Below are positions 11,501 to 24,738 of a stretch of DNA of 53,579 nucleotides, piece after piece. Each line of letters begins with the position of its first letter. Position 1 is the stretch's first letter. The DNA lies in assembly GCF_001949145.1 (NCBI RefSeq), contig NW_019091388.1, forward strand, positions 635,632-689,210, written 5' to 3'. The position numbers and the translations under genes were made by a program. The notes beneath the pieces are model-generated. The model was not told the DNA's origin and searched no databases. It was given only the letters and a program-made list of their open reading frames with translations. This stretch comes from Acanthaster planci (lineage: Eukaryota > Echinodermata > Asteroidea > Valvatida > Acanthasteridae).

Positions 11501-14084
11501 AATAATTTAATGCACTTTTAAGCATAAAGGTTAAATTCATCTCCAGGTTTGTGACCTCAGATGCACTCGATTAAAAAAGCTACCTACATGTGGCCTTATT
11601 GCACTTCATGGATGTTTGCAATTGCAATGACCACACTGTTTGACAAAATGCATGTGTGATGTGCATGTTGGAGTATAATGTCAGACAGCAATTTTCATTG
11701 TCACTTGTCCTCTGTTGTGCATCTTTTTAAGCAGTGCCTTTTTATTACAAGTGTTTTGCACTGGGCAATAAAAGATTGGATGGGGGGGGGTGAAAAGGAA
11801 ATTCTGTATTTTATGGCCTCACTTCTCAGGGAAAAATTTATCAAGGATTTATCTTTGATCCAAAGAAATACACACAGGGTTATTTAAAAAGTGGTTGTTT
11901 TTTCTAGGCCCTTGATGATTTACATAATTTTTACGTGTATATAGCGAATAAATTTCAACCAAATTCAGTACATGTACTGTACTTGTTCTGTGACCATATG
12001 TGCAAGTCATACATGTATGTAACTACATGTACACTGTACATGCATGTAGTACCGGTATGTACATGGAGTAGGTTGAAGTACTGTAAATTTTGGAATATAG
12101 GCCACACGGCAAGGAGCAAAGATCTGCAAATTAAGATTTAAAGTTGGCGTTTTAGCCGCACTTGGGTGCCAACTACAGAAGTCATTACATGTGCTGCACA
12201 AAGTGCACATAAAGCACTAGTACGTATAGAGTATTACGTGGCATACACGGAAGTTTGTAGGGGTTATGATTTATGAAATTGACTTTTGTGAATCAGAATA
12301 TTTGGAGTTTGATTAAATTTCACCTTTTGTAAAATTGGAAGTCAAATATTGCTCCAATAATACACAAATGTTAGAGGCAAAAAGTGCCCAGTGTTAGGAT
12401 CTGCACCACTTTTGGGTACACAATCTTAAGTGTGAGCGGCACACGAATGAGTGTTGTTATTCAAGCTAAACTTTCCCAAGTTCTTGAAATTACTAATTTT
12501 GGCAGACTGGATTAGTGTCCTTGATGAGTGAAATAATAAGCGACATGGATTACACAAGCGTAAAAGACAAAATGAACACACACCCAACATGATTTGTGAA
12601 GTGCGAACGGTACTTACAGTACATTTACAGGTCTGTTCAGTCCCTCTGGACTGGTTTCCTATATTTCCAAAACATGAGTAGAGCCAATGAAACGGTAACC
12701 AATGAAAACATGACTACCTATGCTTGTCCCCACGCCCAGGGGGCTGCGTAGCTTTCACACGTGGTTGACCGGCGGCTCTGGTGGCGGCAACCGTGGTCAG
12801 GCTGCACTGAGGCACAGCATGGTGTGGTGTTTAGTGACCGACTTCATTTTTCAAATATTGCCGTATAAGTCGCTCAGAGTATAAGCCCAAGGACATTTTT
12901 CAGCATGAGAATCGATGTACACCGTACATGGTATAAAGCCACGGCTTTGTAATATACCAAAAATTAGGATATTTTCATCTCACCTGGGCAAATTAATTTT
13001 CACAATCCCCATGCTGTCCTACTATTTACACTTATTCTTTTTATGTACATTAGCTACCATACTTTGGCCCTCAATGTACATGTACATTTAAGTGTATTGT
13101 AAGTGTTTGAAACTGCCTGTCTCCAGTTGCCTACATGTACATGTACATGTACAACATTTCAAGACTGTCACTGAAATGCAGATATTAATGAGTCTGACCA
13201 TTCCGATCATGAAGAAAACAAAAAAATTAAATTACTGCTACAAAAGAGGAGGGCGTTTACTTTGACAAGTTCTGGGTGCAGTTTTCATGGAAATGATCAA
13301 TTCCTTTACGAGATCTTCCTTTGTTTTATTTAGGGTGGCTCGTTAAAGAAAATAAACCTTGAGTGACAGAGTTGAGGGTGTGTGTACATCCGGGGAGTTG
13401 CTTGAAAAAAGGGGTGTAACTTCTTAGATTTGATGATTGGTTGTGATGTTAAAGGTTTGAAATTTTACAGTAGAAAGGCCAAGGTATACATATTTTTACT
13501 CAGAAGGTACTGTTTTACACATTGTTCCCTTTCAGATAATAGCCAAATTTCCCTGTGGATTTTAAGAATTGATTTCATTTACGGCATTGTGACAGCACAG
13601 GTACAGTTTTTGAAACTGATATATTCATGTTGGAGCATGATCAGGGTACAGATAACTAGTTTGTTTAGAGTTGGGGGAAAGGAACCTGATTTGATGTTAC
13701 CAGACTTTCTGATTGTTCACAATGTAGAAATGTATTTGGGGGGGTCTTTTGTCGCAGTTTTTATGGCTTTAGCCTGTGCGTGAATCAAATCTGGCAGCGT
13801 TTTTCTCTCTGCCCAAAGATAACTTTCTGTTAATGCTATCTCAGTCAGATATTAGATGTGCTTCACAGAGGTTTTGGTGGTTGATTTTTTTCCGTTCCCA
13901 GGTTTTATGGAATAGTTACTGTAATGATCCACTTTTCTCTCCGTACATGTACATGTATTTCTCTCTGCATGGTTGATTCATTGGCTGATTTCATTGGGAG
14001 GGGTTAAAATTAACAGTGTAATTTGAGATGCACAAGGTAACAATTATACAGTACTTGTACCTGCCTAAAATCCCTGTCATCTAA
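8525..14084. other. Non-coding stretch
   Basis: No gene is visible. It has scattered ACATGTAC palindromes. From about 12082 to 12888 come phrases recalling a widespread animal repeat (see the separate entry). Bases 12720-12840 are clearly richer in GC than the surroundings, with no recognisable frame. Confidence 0.55.
12082..12888. repeat. Possible decayed interspersed repeat with ATAAGTCGC-type phrases
   Basis: TGTAAATTTTGGAATATAGG occurs at 12082 and is followed by TTTTAGCCGCACTTGGGTG near 12150. GCCGTATAAGTCGCTCAGAG followed by TATAAGCCC occurs near 12860. I remember pairs of such 'ATAAGCCGCAC / ATAAGTCGC' phrases from a dispersed DNA-transposon family in many vertebrate and invertebrate genomes. 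No clean terminal repeats were found, so boundaries are approximate. Confidence 0.25.
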
Positions 14085-14450
14085 TTGATAGATCATTTCA
14101 TCACATGTCTTTGAATTATTTGGTTTATTCCATGGCACCCATTGAATAGAAGTTCTTTTTACTTGACTGGTTCTCACCCCCATTTCATACATGTATATTT
14201 TATTCCCACTAAGAAAGAGGAAAATAATGTGGGGACTGGAACCAGTCTAACATACTGGTATCAACGTACTACCAGTGAGTGACATTTGAGACATGAATCT
14301 GTTTGCAAAATGACGAGGACAGTTCTAACAAAAGTAGAATTTATGCAGGTATTGTATAAGTAAATAATGAATGTTTCACATTCATGCAATGGTTAGAATA
14401 ATTTCATAGGGGACAGATGAAATGTTCAATTCCAAGAGGCGAATATTCAT
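14085..14450 (+). repeat. Interspersed foldback-type repeat, copy retaining left arm and centre
   Basis: Segment 14085-14375 matches the reverse complement of about 32490-32785: shared phrases include TTGAATAGAA, GACTGGTTC, AAAATAATGT, ACCAGTCTAACAT, CAAAATGACG, GCAGGTATTGTA and AATGAATGTTTC. The next piece, about 14389-14450 (GGTTAGAATA, TTTCAT, ACAGATGAAATGTT, AATTCCA), matches 32437-32490 in the same orientation. This arrangement suggests an element with long inverted arms around a centre, each copy keeping one arm. An internal inverted pair, GACTGGTTCTC and GGAACCAGTC, lies in the arm. Confidence 0.65.
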
Positions 14451-17400
14451 TACTTGTGTAGAATTCCGTTTGTAATTTATTTTGTGTAAGTTACTGTTAC
14501 CGATACATGTAGTTCAAGTAGACAATATGTCAGTTTTTTCACAGTGTATGAATAAATATTGGGGTAAATTTCAGAATCTAAAAATAATGAGGACATTGTG
14601 TTTTTTAATGTACATGTACAGTGTACTTGTACTTTATGATACATTTTCAGTCCTGTACACAGTTTACATGTACTTGTATCATGTTTATTTATATGAGACA
14701 GACTCACCAGTTCATAAGTATTAATTCATTCCCCTGCTGGTTTTAATTACCCAAAATGAATTTGAATTTGAAATTTGAGAGGCAGGAATTATTTCAGGGC
14801 TCTCCTCTTGCATATCTGGCATTTTCTCTTTCCCTATTTAAAAAAAAGGGGGAGGTATAGCGTGGATGGTGAGCCGTGACTACCATCTGGTAAAAAAACT
14901 AAGTAGCAATGTACATGTAATATTTCATTTTGTGTCCACGCTCTGGAAGATACAGTTCCCCCGCACTGCAAGGGGAGAATTCACAGAGCGAAAAGTAATG
15001 ATCCTGTTCAGTTTGTAATTAAAAATGCTATTGAAGAGCCGACCATGTGTGCACGTTTGTTGTGAGTCATCCTGAAATTTGGGGGGGGGGGAGTTTTGTT
15101 GTGGGTCAAAAAATTTGCAGGTACTTGTTTGTTACTGTCAGAATTTGAAACATCTCCAAAGCTTTAGTACCAGTACATGTACCAAATGTCTACATGTACT
15201 TGTATGTATAGTACATGCACACTGTACATTTGACTGGGAAGCTCTGTGGATACAGTACATGTACATGTACTGGTAGGTGCATGCACAGGTATTTTCTTCT
15301 TCTTTTTTTAATCGTGACCAAAAGGCAAGTGAAACCTGCTATCCATATTTCTCTCAGTAATACCGGAACATGGTGTGTGCATGATCCATAATGATTTACA
15401 TCTGGTTTTATCACAAAGTTAAATGCAAATTAATAGTACAATATTATACAATATTATTAATAATACATTATTTTTTTTATATATATAGAAATTAAGAGTC
15501 CATTTTTTTTGCGTGTCGCTGTCACATCTGACATATGATTTTGTAAGTTCAATAATGAATTTATAAAAATTTACCTGCCAAACAAATAGTAATTGTTTAA
15601 AATCAATTCCGGTGATATTTCCAAGTCAAATTACAACGTTTTGGACCCCTAATTTCTGGAATTACCCATGTGCTTATATATGGTTCTTGTTTGCTTCAAA
15701 GATTATTGGTAAATTGGTTTTTATGGATCAGCTTTCAGGAATATATTTGTAAACCAGGATAGTGAATTGATTATACCAGTACATGCATACATGTACATGT
15801 ACACATGTATGCACCTACATGTACTGTATGCAACTGGTGTACATGTACCAGTGTTAAGCATTGTGTTTGTGTTCATAGCAACAAAAGGGCAATTTCTCTA
15901 ACAACACAAAAAATGAAAAACAGGCATTTTTAGTGTTTGCTTCATACTAATCTTCACTAAAAGGCATGAGCTGATTCCATCCACTTCATTGAGTGATGCT
16001 TGTCCTTGATAGGTGTGACTTTTGCTACTTTTAAATAACTGCAGATTATGACTTGTCGGATGTGGCTTTCCCTGTGGCATTTTCTTAATGAAAAAAGATT
16101 AGTGCTTTATGATAACTTCCTCTGCACAGATTTCTTCAAATCAAAAGGAAAGAATCATTTTGAAATTGTATCAGTGTGAACTTACCGGTATCTCTTGTGT
16201 GAGTGCAGAGCTTTTGGAATTTTGTACTTCTCAAACTGTTAATTACAAGCCCTGCTACATGTGCATGTACATGTACATGTATTTGTGCAGATGACCAAGT
16301 TATACTGTACATGTTAGTACCTGCATGTGTTTCCTTGAACTGAACATGCACTCATTCATTGCATTGTACAAAATTCCCCAGGGTTCTTTGGGGATGTGTT
16401 CATCTAGGATGAAGTCTCGTTCAGTGTACAAGAATCCAAGATGCTTTGACGGACAGCATGCCCAATTTGTCATTACCATATGTACATGTATGTATAGGTC
16501 TTGCTTATGATCAGTCCTTAAGGTGTTTTTGTTCAATTCCTAGTTGGACAGTTTTCAGTGTATATGTTCAAAAACAAAACTGTAATTTCAAGACCACTAA
16601 AATAAACCCAAATGGCTCAAACTGCCCTTTTCAGGTGCTGGAAGTTTCCTTGTGTTCAACACATTACTTCTTGAAATAATTGGCACTTGAAATTTAAAGT
16701 TAATACAGTGTAAAAATTGATCTATTCTGAAATATTTGTACAGGTATCCGCTGCCTTGAAATATGCTTCTTATAAGTCTTCAGTCTTCAATTCTCCAATT
16801 TTAATATGATTTTACATACATGTACACCCTAGGGGGTCAGGGTCAAAAGAAAAAATCTATGTGTACATATTTGATTGTACTCATGGTATAATCTTCACTT
16901 TGCAAATTGATTCCTCAAGCTCTGAAATTGAAAATAAAGATAATTCATCCATATTTGTAATACCAGAGTATCATCAGTGTTCTGAGGTTTCATAGTGCTA
17001 GCATTGCGCAGCATGTATCAGCTCCGTTTCCTTCTGATGTACATGTACATGTATAGTGTGTACATGTATTTGTGGAGTGAAAGAAGGTCAGAAGGCCATT
17101 TCTGTTTTTTCACCTGTTGTAAAGCATTGTGTGATCAAACGTCTCAAATATAAAGAAAATATCAATCAAGTTCAAAATTTTGTTGGGCTTACATGTAGTT
17201 GTGTGCACTTGCCACATTATAATCTTAAAATCCGAAAAAGTGAAAAAGTTGAGAAATCGGTAAAAAAGTGTTTACCATCAGTTTTAACAAAATATGATGC
17301 TCCACCAGTAGTGGGTGTCTCCAGATATTTAAAGCTGGGAAAAGTGTACTTCCGCTATAGTAGGAAAAGGGAAATTGATTAATAGGGAATAAATGAACTT

Positions 17401-17490
17401 CTTCTGGGGTTGCAACACAAGTTTCAGGTTCAACTCATAATTAATCTACCACGTTCTGTGTCCCTTTTTGTTTTTTATCAAATGTGCGTA
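14451..17490. other. Non-coding stretch directly upstream of MRPS11
   Basis: No gene is visible on either strand and no MRPL46-like frame. It has many ACATGTAC palindromes, including a cluster at 15779-15860 where 10-bp arms GCATACATGT/ACATGTATGC flank an 8-bp centre. A 108-codon frame at 17056-17382 is Lys-rich with no domain. The MRPS11 promoter or 5' UTR exon should lie in or before this interval, but I cannot locate it. Confidence 0.5.
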
Positions 17491-17499
17491 GGTTTTGCG

Positions 17500-17849
17500 A
17501 TGACTCGCTACATACGACACCTTCTTGGCTCCACCTGGTGTCGATGGCAATCAGTGACATCACTGCTGCCTTCAGCCAATCAGCAGCACCCATCAGTTGC
17601 CTGTCAGCGGCGCCTGACCATCCTTGGCGCATCACTGGCCAGCAGGAGCGGGCTATCAGTGAAGTTATTGCACGGTACAGGACAACAGTGTTGTGGAACT
17701 ACCGGTACCTCCTCCAAAGGTGCCCCTGTTGCTGATGATGATGAGGTGGGAAGGCCTGCCATCACAGAGTCCTTGATGTCCGAGGGTCCAGGGGGAGCCT
17801 CAGAGTCAGCAGATGGAGATGCAAATGGCCTAGATAGCTTGGATATTGG
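17500..17849 (+). CDS. MRPS11: MRPS11 coding exon 1: presequence and N-terminal linker
   Basis: This exon encodes residues 1-116 and two bases of Gly117. The chosen ATG opens MTRYIRHLLG. The first acidic residue is Asp79, and before it come several Arg and Lys with many Ser, Leu and Ala, as expected for a mitochondrial presequence. Residues 79-116 are acidic and Gly/Ser-rich, probably a disordered linker. The exon is clearly richer in GC than its surroundings. It ends at the strong donor GTGAGT (17850), and its phase fits exon 2 exactly. An in-frame ATG at 17482 would add six residues. A pyrimidine-rich stretch followed by GTAG at 17487-17490 could instead be an acceptor after a 5' UTR intron, which is why 17500 is preferred. 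The presequence itself has no sequence-specific conservation, so assignment to this gene rests on frame, phase, order and character. Confidence 0.75.
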
Positions 17850-18587
17850 GTGAGTGACAGATTGTTAGTATCCTCCATATAGACATACATTTTGCATTGC
17901 CACTGCAAACCAGGTGTTGTGTAGCATTGCTTTGCTGAATGATTACAGTTGAAGATGCTCCTTTTGACAAACAAATACAGATTTGGGGTAATCCCAAAAT
18001 AATTTGTACAAGTATTCTTCCAAAATACTCAATATTTGATGTCTTTAAAACCTTTTTGGCAGATGGACGAAAAATAAATATTTGTTCGAGACAGCAATAG
18101 ACATTTGGACATTGTCTCAATTGTAAGATGTGTCTTTATTCATTTGCTGACCAGATGGTTATTACTTGATCAGCTATTTTACCCAATAGATGTAGCACAA
18201 ATGCTTGTGCAGTTATTAACAAACATGCAAGCAAATATCCATATAGTCAAAATGACAGAAACTGTTGAAAATTGTAAGACATGTAGTTCACCTTTGTATT
18301 TTTAAGCATGTTTTAGGTGCTTGTTTCTTGCCAGTAAATTGCAAAGATTGGCACAAATACTGGTGGAATTCTTGAAAGTCAATTTTCCATTTGCTGTTTT
18401 GCAAAAGAAAATACTGTGTAAGTACTTTTTTTTTCTAGGTACAGTCGGTGGTCCAACTGAACAAAATGAAGTTCAAAATGCAAGGGCCACTTCTGAAGCC
18501 CTTTCAATTATTGTACAGTGGAGATAGATAGCATGTTTTCACTCGTTTAATGCTTGAAATCACTGAGTGTTGAATTGAAACCCTGGC

Positions 18588-18768
18588 TGCACTGGACTTT
18601 TTTTGGTAAGCTTACCGAGAGAATGGGTACATGTACTTTTCCCAAGTGCAGACAACCTGGTACATTTTCCTCTCAGTTGCTTTTTTCTGCGTCCAGCAGT
18701 TCCATTGGCCAACTGCTGTCCGCGATAACTGACCAGGTAACTTTTCCCAACACGACAAGTCCAGTGCA
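18588..18768. mobile_element. 181-bp TIR element (TGCACTGGACTT termini)
   Basis: TGCACTGGACTT at 18588-18599 is mirrored by AAGTCCAGTGCA at 18757-18768, and the inner parts also pair loosely (GGTAAGCTTACC against GGTAACTTTTCCC). There is no coding capacity and no obvious target duplication. Related wording occurs at 31488-31640 (CCACTGGACTTTTTTTTCCC, then GGGGGAGGTAACCAAGC) and, on the minus strand, at 19075-19135 (GTGGACTTTTGAACAGGG, GGTAACCAAGC), so this is probably a small family. Confidence 0.55.
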
Positions 18769-20419
18769 AACAATGTGAGTCATTGAAAGTCATGCTGTAT
18801 ACATACATGTAGGGATACCACGCATGCACTTTGTGTGTTTCACCATGGTGTGGCACATACCATATGTGTCCAGTCTGTTGTTCCTCTTCTGGTCACAATT
18901 GTGGTAAATATTACTTTTGATGCATTCGGAAGGTTGGTGGTACCATTGCATCAATAATTTCCACATGATAATGAAATACATCAACATCATGTCTTATTAT
19001 AAAGAAATCACAGCATTTGGCTAAATTGAGAAAGGTCACGCAGTGTGCTCTAACAAGTCATTATATACCGATATCGGTAGCTTGGTTACCTCTCCCACGG
19101 TCTTGGTAAACTTTCCCTGTTCAAAAGTCCACATACCGGTACTAACATTGGTCACATTTAACCATATTTGTTTTGGGTAAGAAAATATGGCATGGACATC
19201 ATCAGTCAGAAATTGATTTTGATCCTACATGTGTGTACTTACAGCTTTTTTCTTTCTGTTTTCATCAATGCTTCAATTTCTGCTTTTCACTCATCAGCTT
19301 GCACAAGCATTGTGTCCAAAATTTTGCCCTGATCTGCAGTAGCATGCTGAAAATCTTTACTATTGTACTGGTAAATATATACCAACACTGTGTATTCACA
19401 ATCGTACATGGGTTACTCTCAAACCTGTGACTTCCTGCTTGCTATTTATGCAGATGACTGGCTGCTTAAATGCAAAACTGGTTAGGGTTGACCAGCTGGT
19501 TGTTGAGTGCTGTTGGGCAAGTTATATCGGGTAAATACTTAATGGTAAAATATACATGTACATGTGTACATTACTATGATGCAGAATTCACAAAGTTGTC
19601 TTCAACACTTGCACCCAGTGTAACTTACATACATGTAACTGCAGTATCTCTGACCCCTGGCAGATGTGCATGCTATGTTCAGTACGTGTATGGCATACGT
19701 GGGAGGGTAGGAGGCAATCTCACCCCTCCCATAAATCAGCTGTGAAAAGAAAGGGAAGATGGCCCTCCCTTGACAGGCGAGGGAGCTCTTCCTATTTACC
19801 CCACTGCAGCTCGTTAAGTGCCTTCCGTTAGATGAGAGCCTCATCTCCTGTTATGCTGGAAATCCAATGCTGTAGCCGTGTTCTTGAGAAAGGGGTAACT
19901 CCCAACCTAGTTTTGTGTCCAGTATCAATTAGTGTTCATATGCAGTGCCACAGAGGTCACCAAAAGTCCATTATAATCAAGATGGGAAAGTCAGGAGGAG
20001 CATCCTGCTTTTGTCTTTGAAGCGCTTGTTTACTCATACATTTTTTATTGTTTAACTTGCAGATGGGATGGTTAAGGAAAGAAAAGGGATTTCATTCTTT
20101 GATTTCCAGCTGCTTACCTCTAATTAACGTTCACGTGTAGGCCTACAATGTACACAGTTCTGTTTGGAATGGATCAAGTTCGGTTACAATTACAAGATCG
20201 AGAGGTTTTCATTAATGTACCGTATACCCAGAAAACAATGTAAACAGGATACACAAGTAAGTTAACTCTGACAAGTCAGCAGGAAATTCAACATCACTTA
20301 AACACATGCAGACTGCCTACTACATCTACCGGTACATGTACATTTGAAATCTTATAAAGCTGCAAGTACTGCACAAACACAGTATGTACATGTACATTCA
20401 CGTTGAAAATCAAATTAAG

Positions 20420-20752
20420 NNNNNNNNNNNNNNNNNNNNNNNNNNNNNNNNNNNNNNNNNNNNNNNNNNNNNNNNNNNNNNNNNNNNNNNNNNNNNNNNN
20501 NNNNNNNNNNNNNNNNNNNNNNNNNNNNNNNNNNNNNNNNNNNNNNNNNNNNNNNNNNNNNNNNNNNNNNNNNNNNNNNNNNNNNNNNNNNNNNNNNNNN
20601 NNNNNNNNNNNNNNNNNNNNNNNNNNNNNNNNNNNNNNNNNNNNNNNNNNNNNNNNNNNNNNNNNNNNNNNNNNNNNNNNNNNNNNNNNNNNNNNNNNNN
20701 NNNNNNNNNNNNNNNNNNNNNNNNNNNNNNNNNNNNNNNNNNNNNNNNNNNN
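20420..20752. other. Assembly gap (333 N)
   Basis: A run of 333 undetermined bases. It is followed at once by a GTTT/TTGC-rich simple repeat (20753-20781), so unresolved simple repeat is a likely cause. Frames crossing it are meaningless. Confidence 1.
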
Positions 20753-23700
20753 GTTTGTTTGTTGCTTGCTTGTTTGCTTTTGGGTCATTTTAGTTGATTT
20801 TAATACGCACTGCTAAATGAGTTGATCCAGCTACATGTGGCACTGACTTCAGTAAGATCAGTAGTCAGATGGAAGGGAAATTACATATTGTCTTCTGATT
20901 GCTTGTCATTTAAAAACAGAAGTGGTTGAAGTCATCCCCTCCCCCTTTGCATTTCTTTGCAGTCTTTTATGTTAACTTTGGTTTCACTCACGGTACATGA
21001 AAACTTTTTTGCCGAAAAAGTGATTAAACCTTCCCCCTAAACTAATAAACTTGCTTTTGCAGACAGAGTACTTGCAGTGATTGATAACAACCATGTACAT
21101 GTACCGGTATTAATGACAAAGTGAAATACTTGAAAGTACATGTACAGTGTATGTCATATGTACAGTACTTGTAAAAAGCTACATGATTGCATTAATTGTA
21201 ATTGTAAAGAATTTGGCTTGACTGAACCAGCATATTTGTAAAAAGCTTAATGAATAAACAGAGAAATTAATTTACCATTATGCATCTGCTGCAGCATTGC
21301 TCATGTACATGTAGTTTTACATAAATAACAATTTGAAGAAAATTTGAAAAAAAGTAAGAAGTTAATGTTTTGGGCAGTTATATTCAGCTACTAGTCGGTA
21401 TAATTCAAAACTGCCAAATTTCTCAAACACATGCGCTGTATGCTGTGTATTAGTTGGTAGGGTCATGTAGTGCAACAAAAAGAATTATTTAAGCTCATGA
21501 AAGTACATGGCATTCGTGTTGCTACATGTAGATTTTCAGACTCCCTCCCCCAAAACAGTATACATCAGAACACACGCAGTACAACGGACATGTACATGTG
21601 TTCATGTAATGGAGAATTTCAGTTGATGTGATTTTTGCTTCACACCATTTTAAGCACATCTCCCTGGGTTGGGCAGACCAATGTATTTGAATATCACTAG
21701 CTTTTTGAAACTGGGCCAACAACTCTCTGTGTACAATGTACATGTATACGTGACAAATCCATCAACAGCCCGCTTGCTTTTTTAGATTGTGTCTACAGAT
21801 GCAGCCTTTGGAGTGTTGTACACTCAGCAACTAAAATGCGCTTTCCCAATCACTTCCTTTTGATATTGTCAAATGGCGCATCACGTGACATCATCTGGGT
21901 TATGTGTATTTATGCAGGTCGAAATAGCTGTGATTTGAAAGCCTACCAGGGTCACAGATGGTTGTTGAGTCCAATGGAATGATTTTCTACATTTTGATTT
22001 TCATGCTGTACATTGTATGTTGTAAAATGTGCTTACAATACAACCAGACCACCTTGAACTCAGGCATGTATGCACTCATGGACCATTCATCAGGCACTAG
22101 AATTTCTCAAAGTGCATTGGAGACTATATGTACATACAAACAAAGTCGATTAGATCAAGCATGGTGATCAGTAGGTACAGCTGTACAAAGTCATGATATT
22201 TTCCAACACTTATTGGTTCTTACCAGTACATTGTACATATGTGTTCACAGATGTATGCAAGCACTGTACATTTACATTAGGTTAAGAGAACATTTAGAGC
22301 CAGAGAGCCAATAATTAACTTGGACCAGACTCAAGAACAAGGAAGTTGTCCTCTGCATGCATATCTATGCCTGCAAAAATGTAATGACCAGTGTGTTCCA
22401 TTATTAAATATTTATTTTGTAATCTCATGCATTACTGATAACTGGAGGCAGCTACATGTATGGAGGTTTAATGCAGATGATGAGAGCGGGCCTCACCCAC
22501 ACCAAAGCACTTGGCTACTTTACCCTCACTGGCTGGCCAGGCCCAACCTCTGGCATGCCAGAGAGTAAGAATGAAAACATTGGTTCTATTCCCATCAGTC
22601 TCTAGTTTCTTTTGACCTCACTGACCTTACAAAAGTTTGCCATGCCACCTTAAAGGGGAAGTCTGGAACCTGGATTAGTTATTGCTTGTTTTGATCAATG
22701 TACTGTACATGTGTACCATACTAGTACCTCTGATTTCCATCAAAAACCAGACCTGACTTTTTTTCAAGAGTGGGTGATAATGTGCCTGAAAAGGCATATG
22801 CAGTCTACATGTACCTACATGTACATGTACATGTAGTTTTTTTACCTTCACTTTTCTACAAAAGAACGATGTTGATGACATTTATTGCTTACAGTGTCAC
22901 TCAGGAAATGTATGTCTACCCTGGTATGTCCCACGTTGATACTTGAGTGTGAATATGTGTACTTCAAGCATGGAGCAAATACGTACACGTACGACCCAGC
23001 ATCATCTGAGACTCACAGAAACAGTAATAAAGACCCCTTTTGTGGATGTGTGGTTCTTCCTGCTTACTGGAAGCATGTGCATCATAGCATCACTGGACAA
23101 ACTGTGAAAGCCCATTAGCCCTAGGCACTTTGACTGACCTTCACCTTGACCTCCATGGCTCAAGTTGTTAGTGTTGTTACCTTAAAGCGAATAGAAGGGC
23201 TTTACTCCATGAACCATTACAGTTGGTGTTGTTTTGCTCAAGAGAGTGAGTTAAGTTCTCCAATTTGTCTTTGTCAGACTTCTGGAAGCCTGGCAACAAT
23301 CATCTGTGGAAAGTATTGTTGTTGACTCTGGTGCCTTCCTGGTATTTTTCAAGCAGCAGAGAATTGACTGTATGCATTATACATATATACATGTATGTCC
23401 AGGTACGGTTCTTTGTACATGTAAATCCGGGTTCTTGATGTCACATTGCGAAACAATGGTGACAAAAATGCTCAAAATCTAAAGAAGAGTACTTTACCAG
23501 TATGAAGTTGGAGCTCAGTGAATGCTGTAAATTCTGAGAAGAACTACTGTATAATTCCAGGATCTTGATTTCAAATCAATATTGCATGGACATGTACGTG
23601 TAGTGAATTTGCCCAAATTCATCATCTGAGACACTCTCTTTCAGCTGACTGTAGTTATGTGATGTTGCACCTTACAGTGACTACGTGCATGTGCATCGTG

Positions 23701-24738
23701 TTAGTGCCTTGTGCCCACTTTCAACGGCAATTTCCAAATATGCATCTTTAGACACATCATTGGAAATTGCCTTCTTTCATTGCTTTCCTCAGAATGGCAT
23801 CTTGCCTGAAAATATGATTTCACAAGCAGTTTAGTCCCATAACTACCGGTATCTTTAAACTAAGTTTGCTCTTCTACAATAATTTCATCGGTTACATAAT
23901 AGACAGCTGCAAATGTCTGTACGTTTGCATGTAATTGCTTGGATTTTCTGACTTCAGGCTGCTTGAGGAAACTGAATAATTTTAGAACCAACTTTCAGTT
24001 CCTGGTTCATCTTAGGAGATACTGGATGCAGCTCCATAGCTTCAGTGTATCTTGGAAACTGGCAATGTCTGTATCGCTATCAAGAGATAGATTTTGAAAA
24101 TAGATTTTGACTTTTTTTGCAGCTCTCTACATATAAAGTATGCATTTACTAGCACTTTGTATTTTTCTGGATTTTTTGTAAGCATGTACACTTACAGTAC
24201 ATTGTACATGCATGAGTTTTCACATGCTTGTTCATTAAGTTTTCAAAACATTATTTTGGTTGAAAAAAGCACAAAAATTCGAACATAGAAAAGAACACAC
24301 TTAGTTTTAGAAATTCATATTTCCTGTTTTGCATTGAAAAAACTGTGTTTGAAAATCCATTTAGGCAGTGTTTGGTCTTACTTTCTAGACTGCTTGAGCA
24401 TGTACAGGAGGAGCTGTGCGTGTGGTCTCCTGCAAAGGCAATGAAGAAATGATTCTGTGAATCACTTTTGTGGTCAAGATATCATGAAAACATACGATGC
24501 ATGTATCTCTTGACTTTGAGATGAAGACCTCAGAACGTGCAGTCATATGTACAGAAATGTTTGTTGAAATGCCAACTCTGAGATGAGTGAGAAACTTCCC
24601 CATTTGTCAATTGACCATTTCAGCCCCATTTGATCAATGGAGTTAAACCATTACATTTGGCTTTTTCAACTAAAGTTTGCCCTGCACTGCATGTACCAAA
24701 TATGAACTGAATTGGATGTGTTTGATTTAGTATGTGAC

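Noticed and set aside
17056-17382. 108-codon frame directly upstream of MRPS11, possible neighbour gene
   Set aside because: Lys-rich low-complexity frame, starts in ACATGTAC repeats, no domain, and no resemblance to MRPL46.
20294-20816. Frames of 137-164 codons on both strands
   Set aside because: They are open only because they cross 333 N.
22440-22566. GC-richer stretch with a frame reading GGSYMYGGLMQMMRAG
   Set aside because: It looks protein-like for about 40 codons, but there is no credible acceptor, no homologue I recognise and no link to MRPS11 phase.
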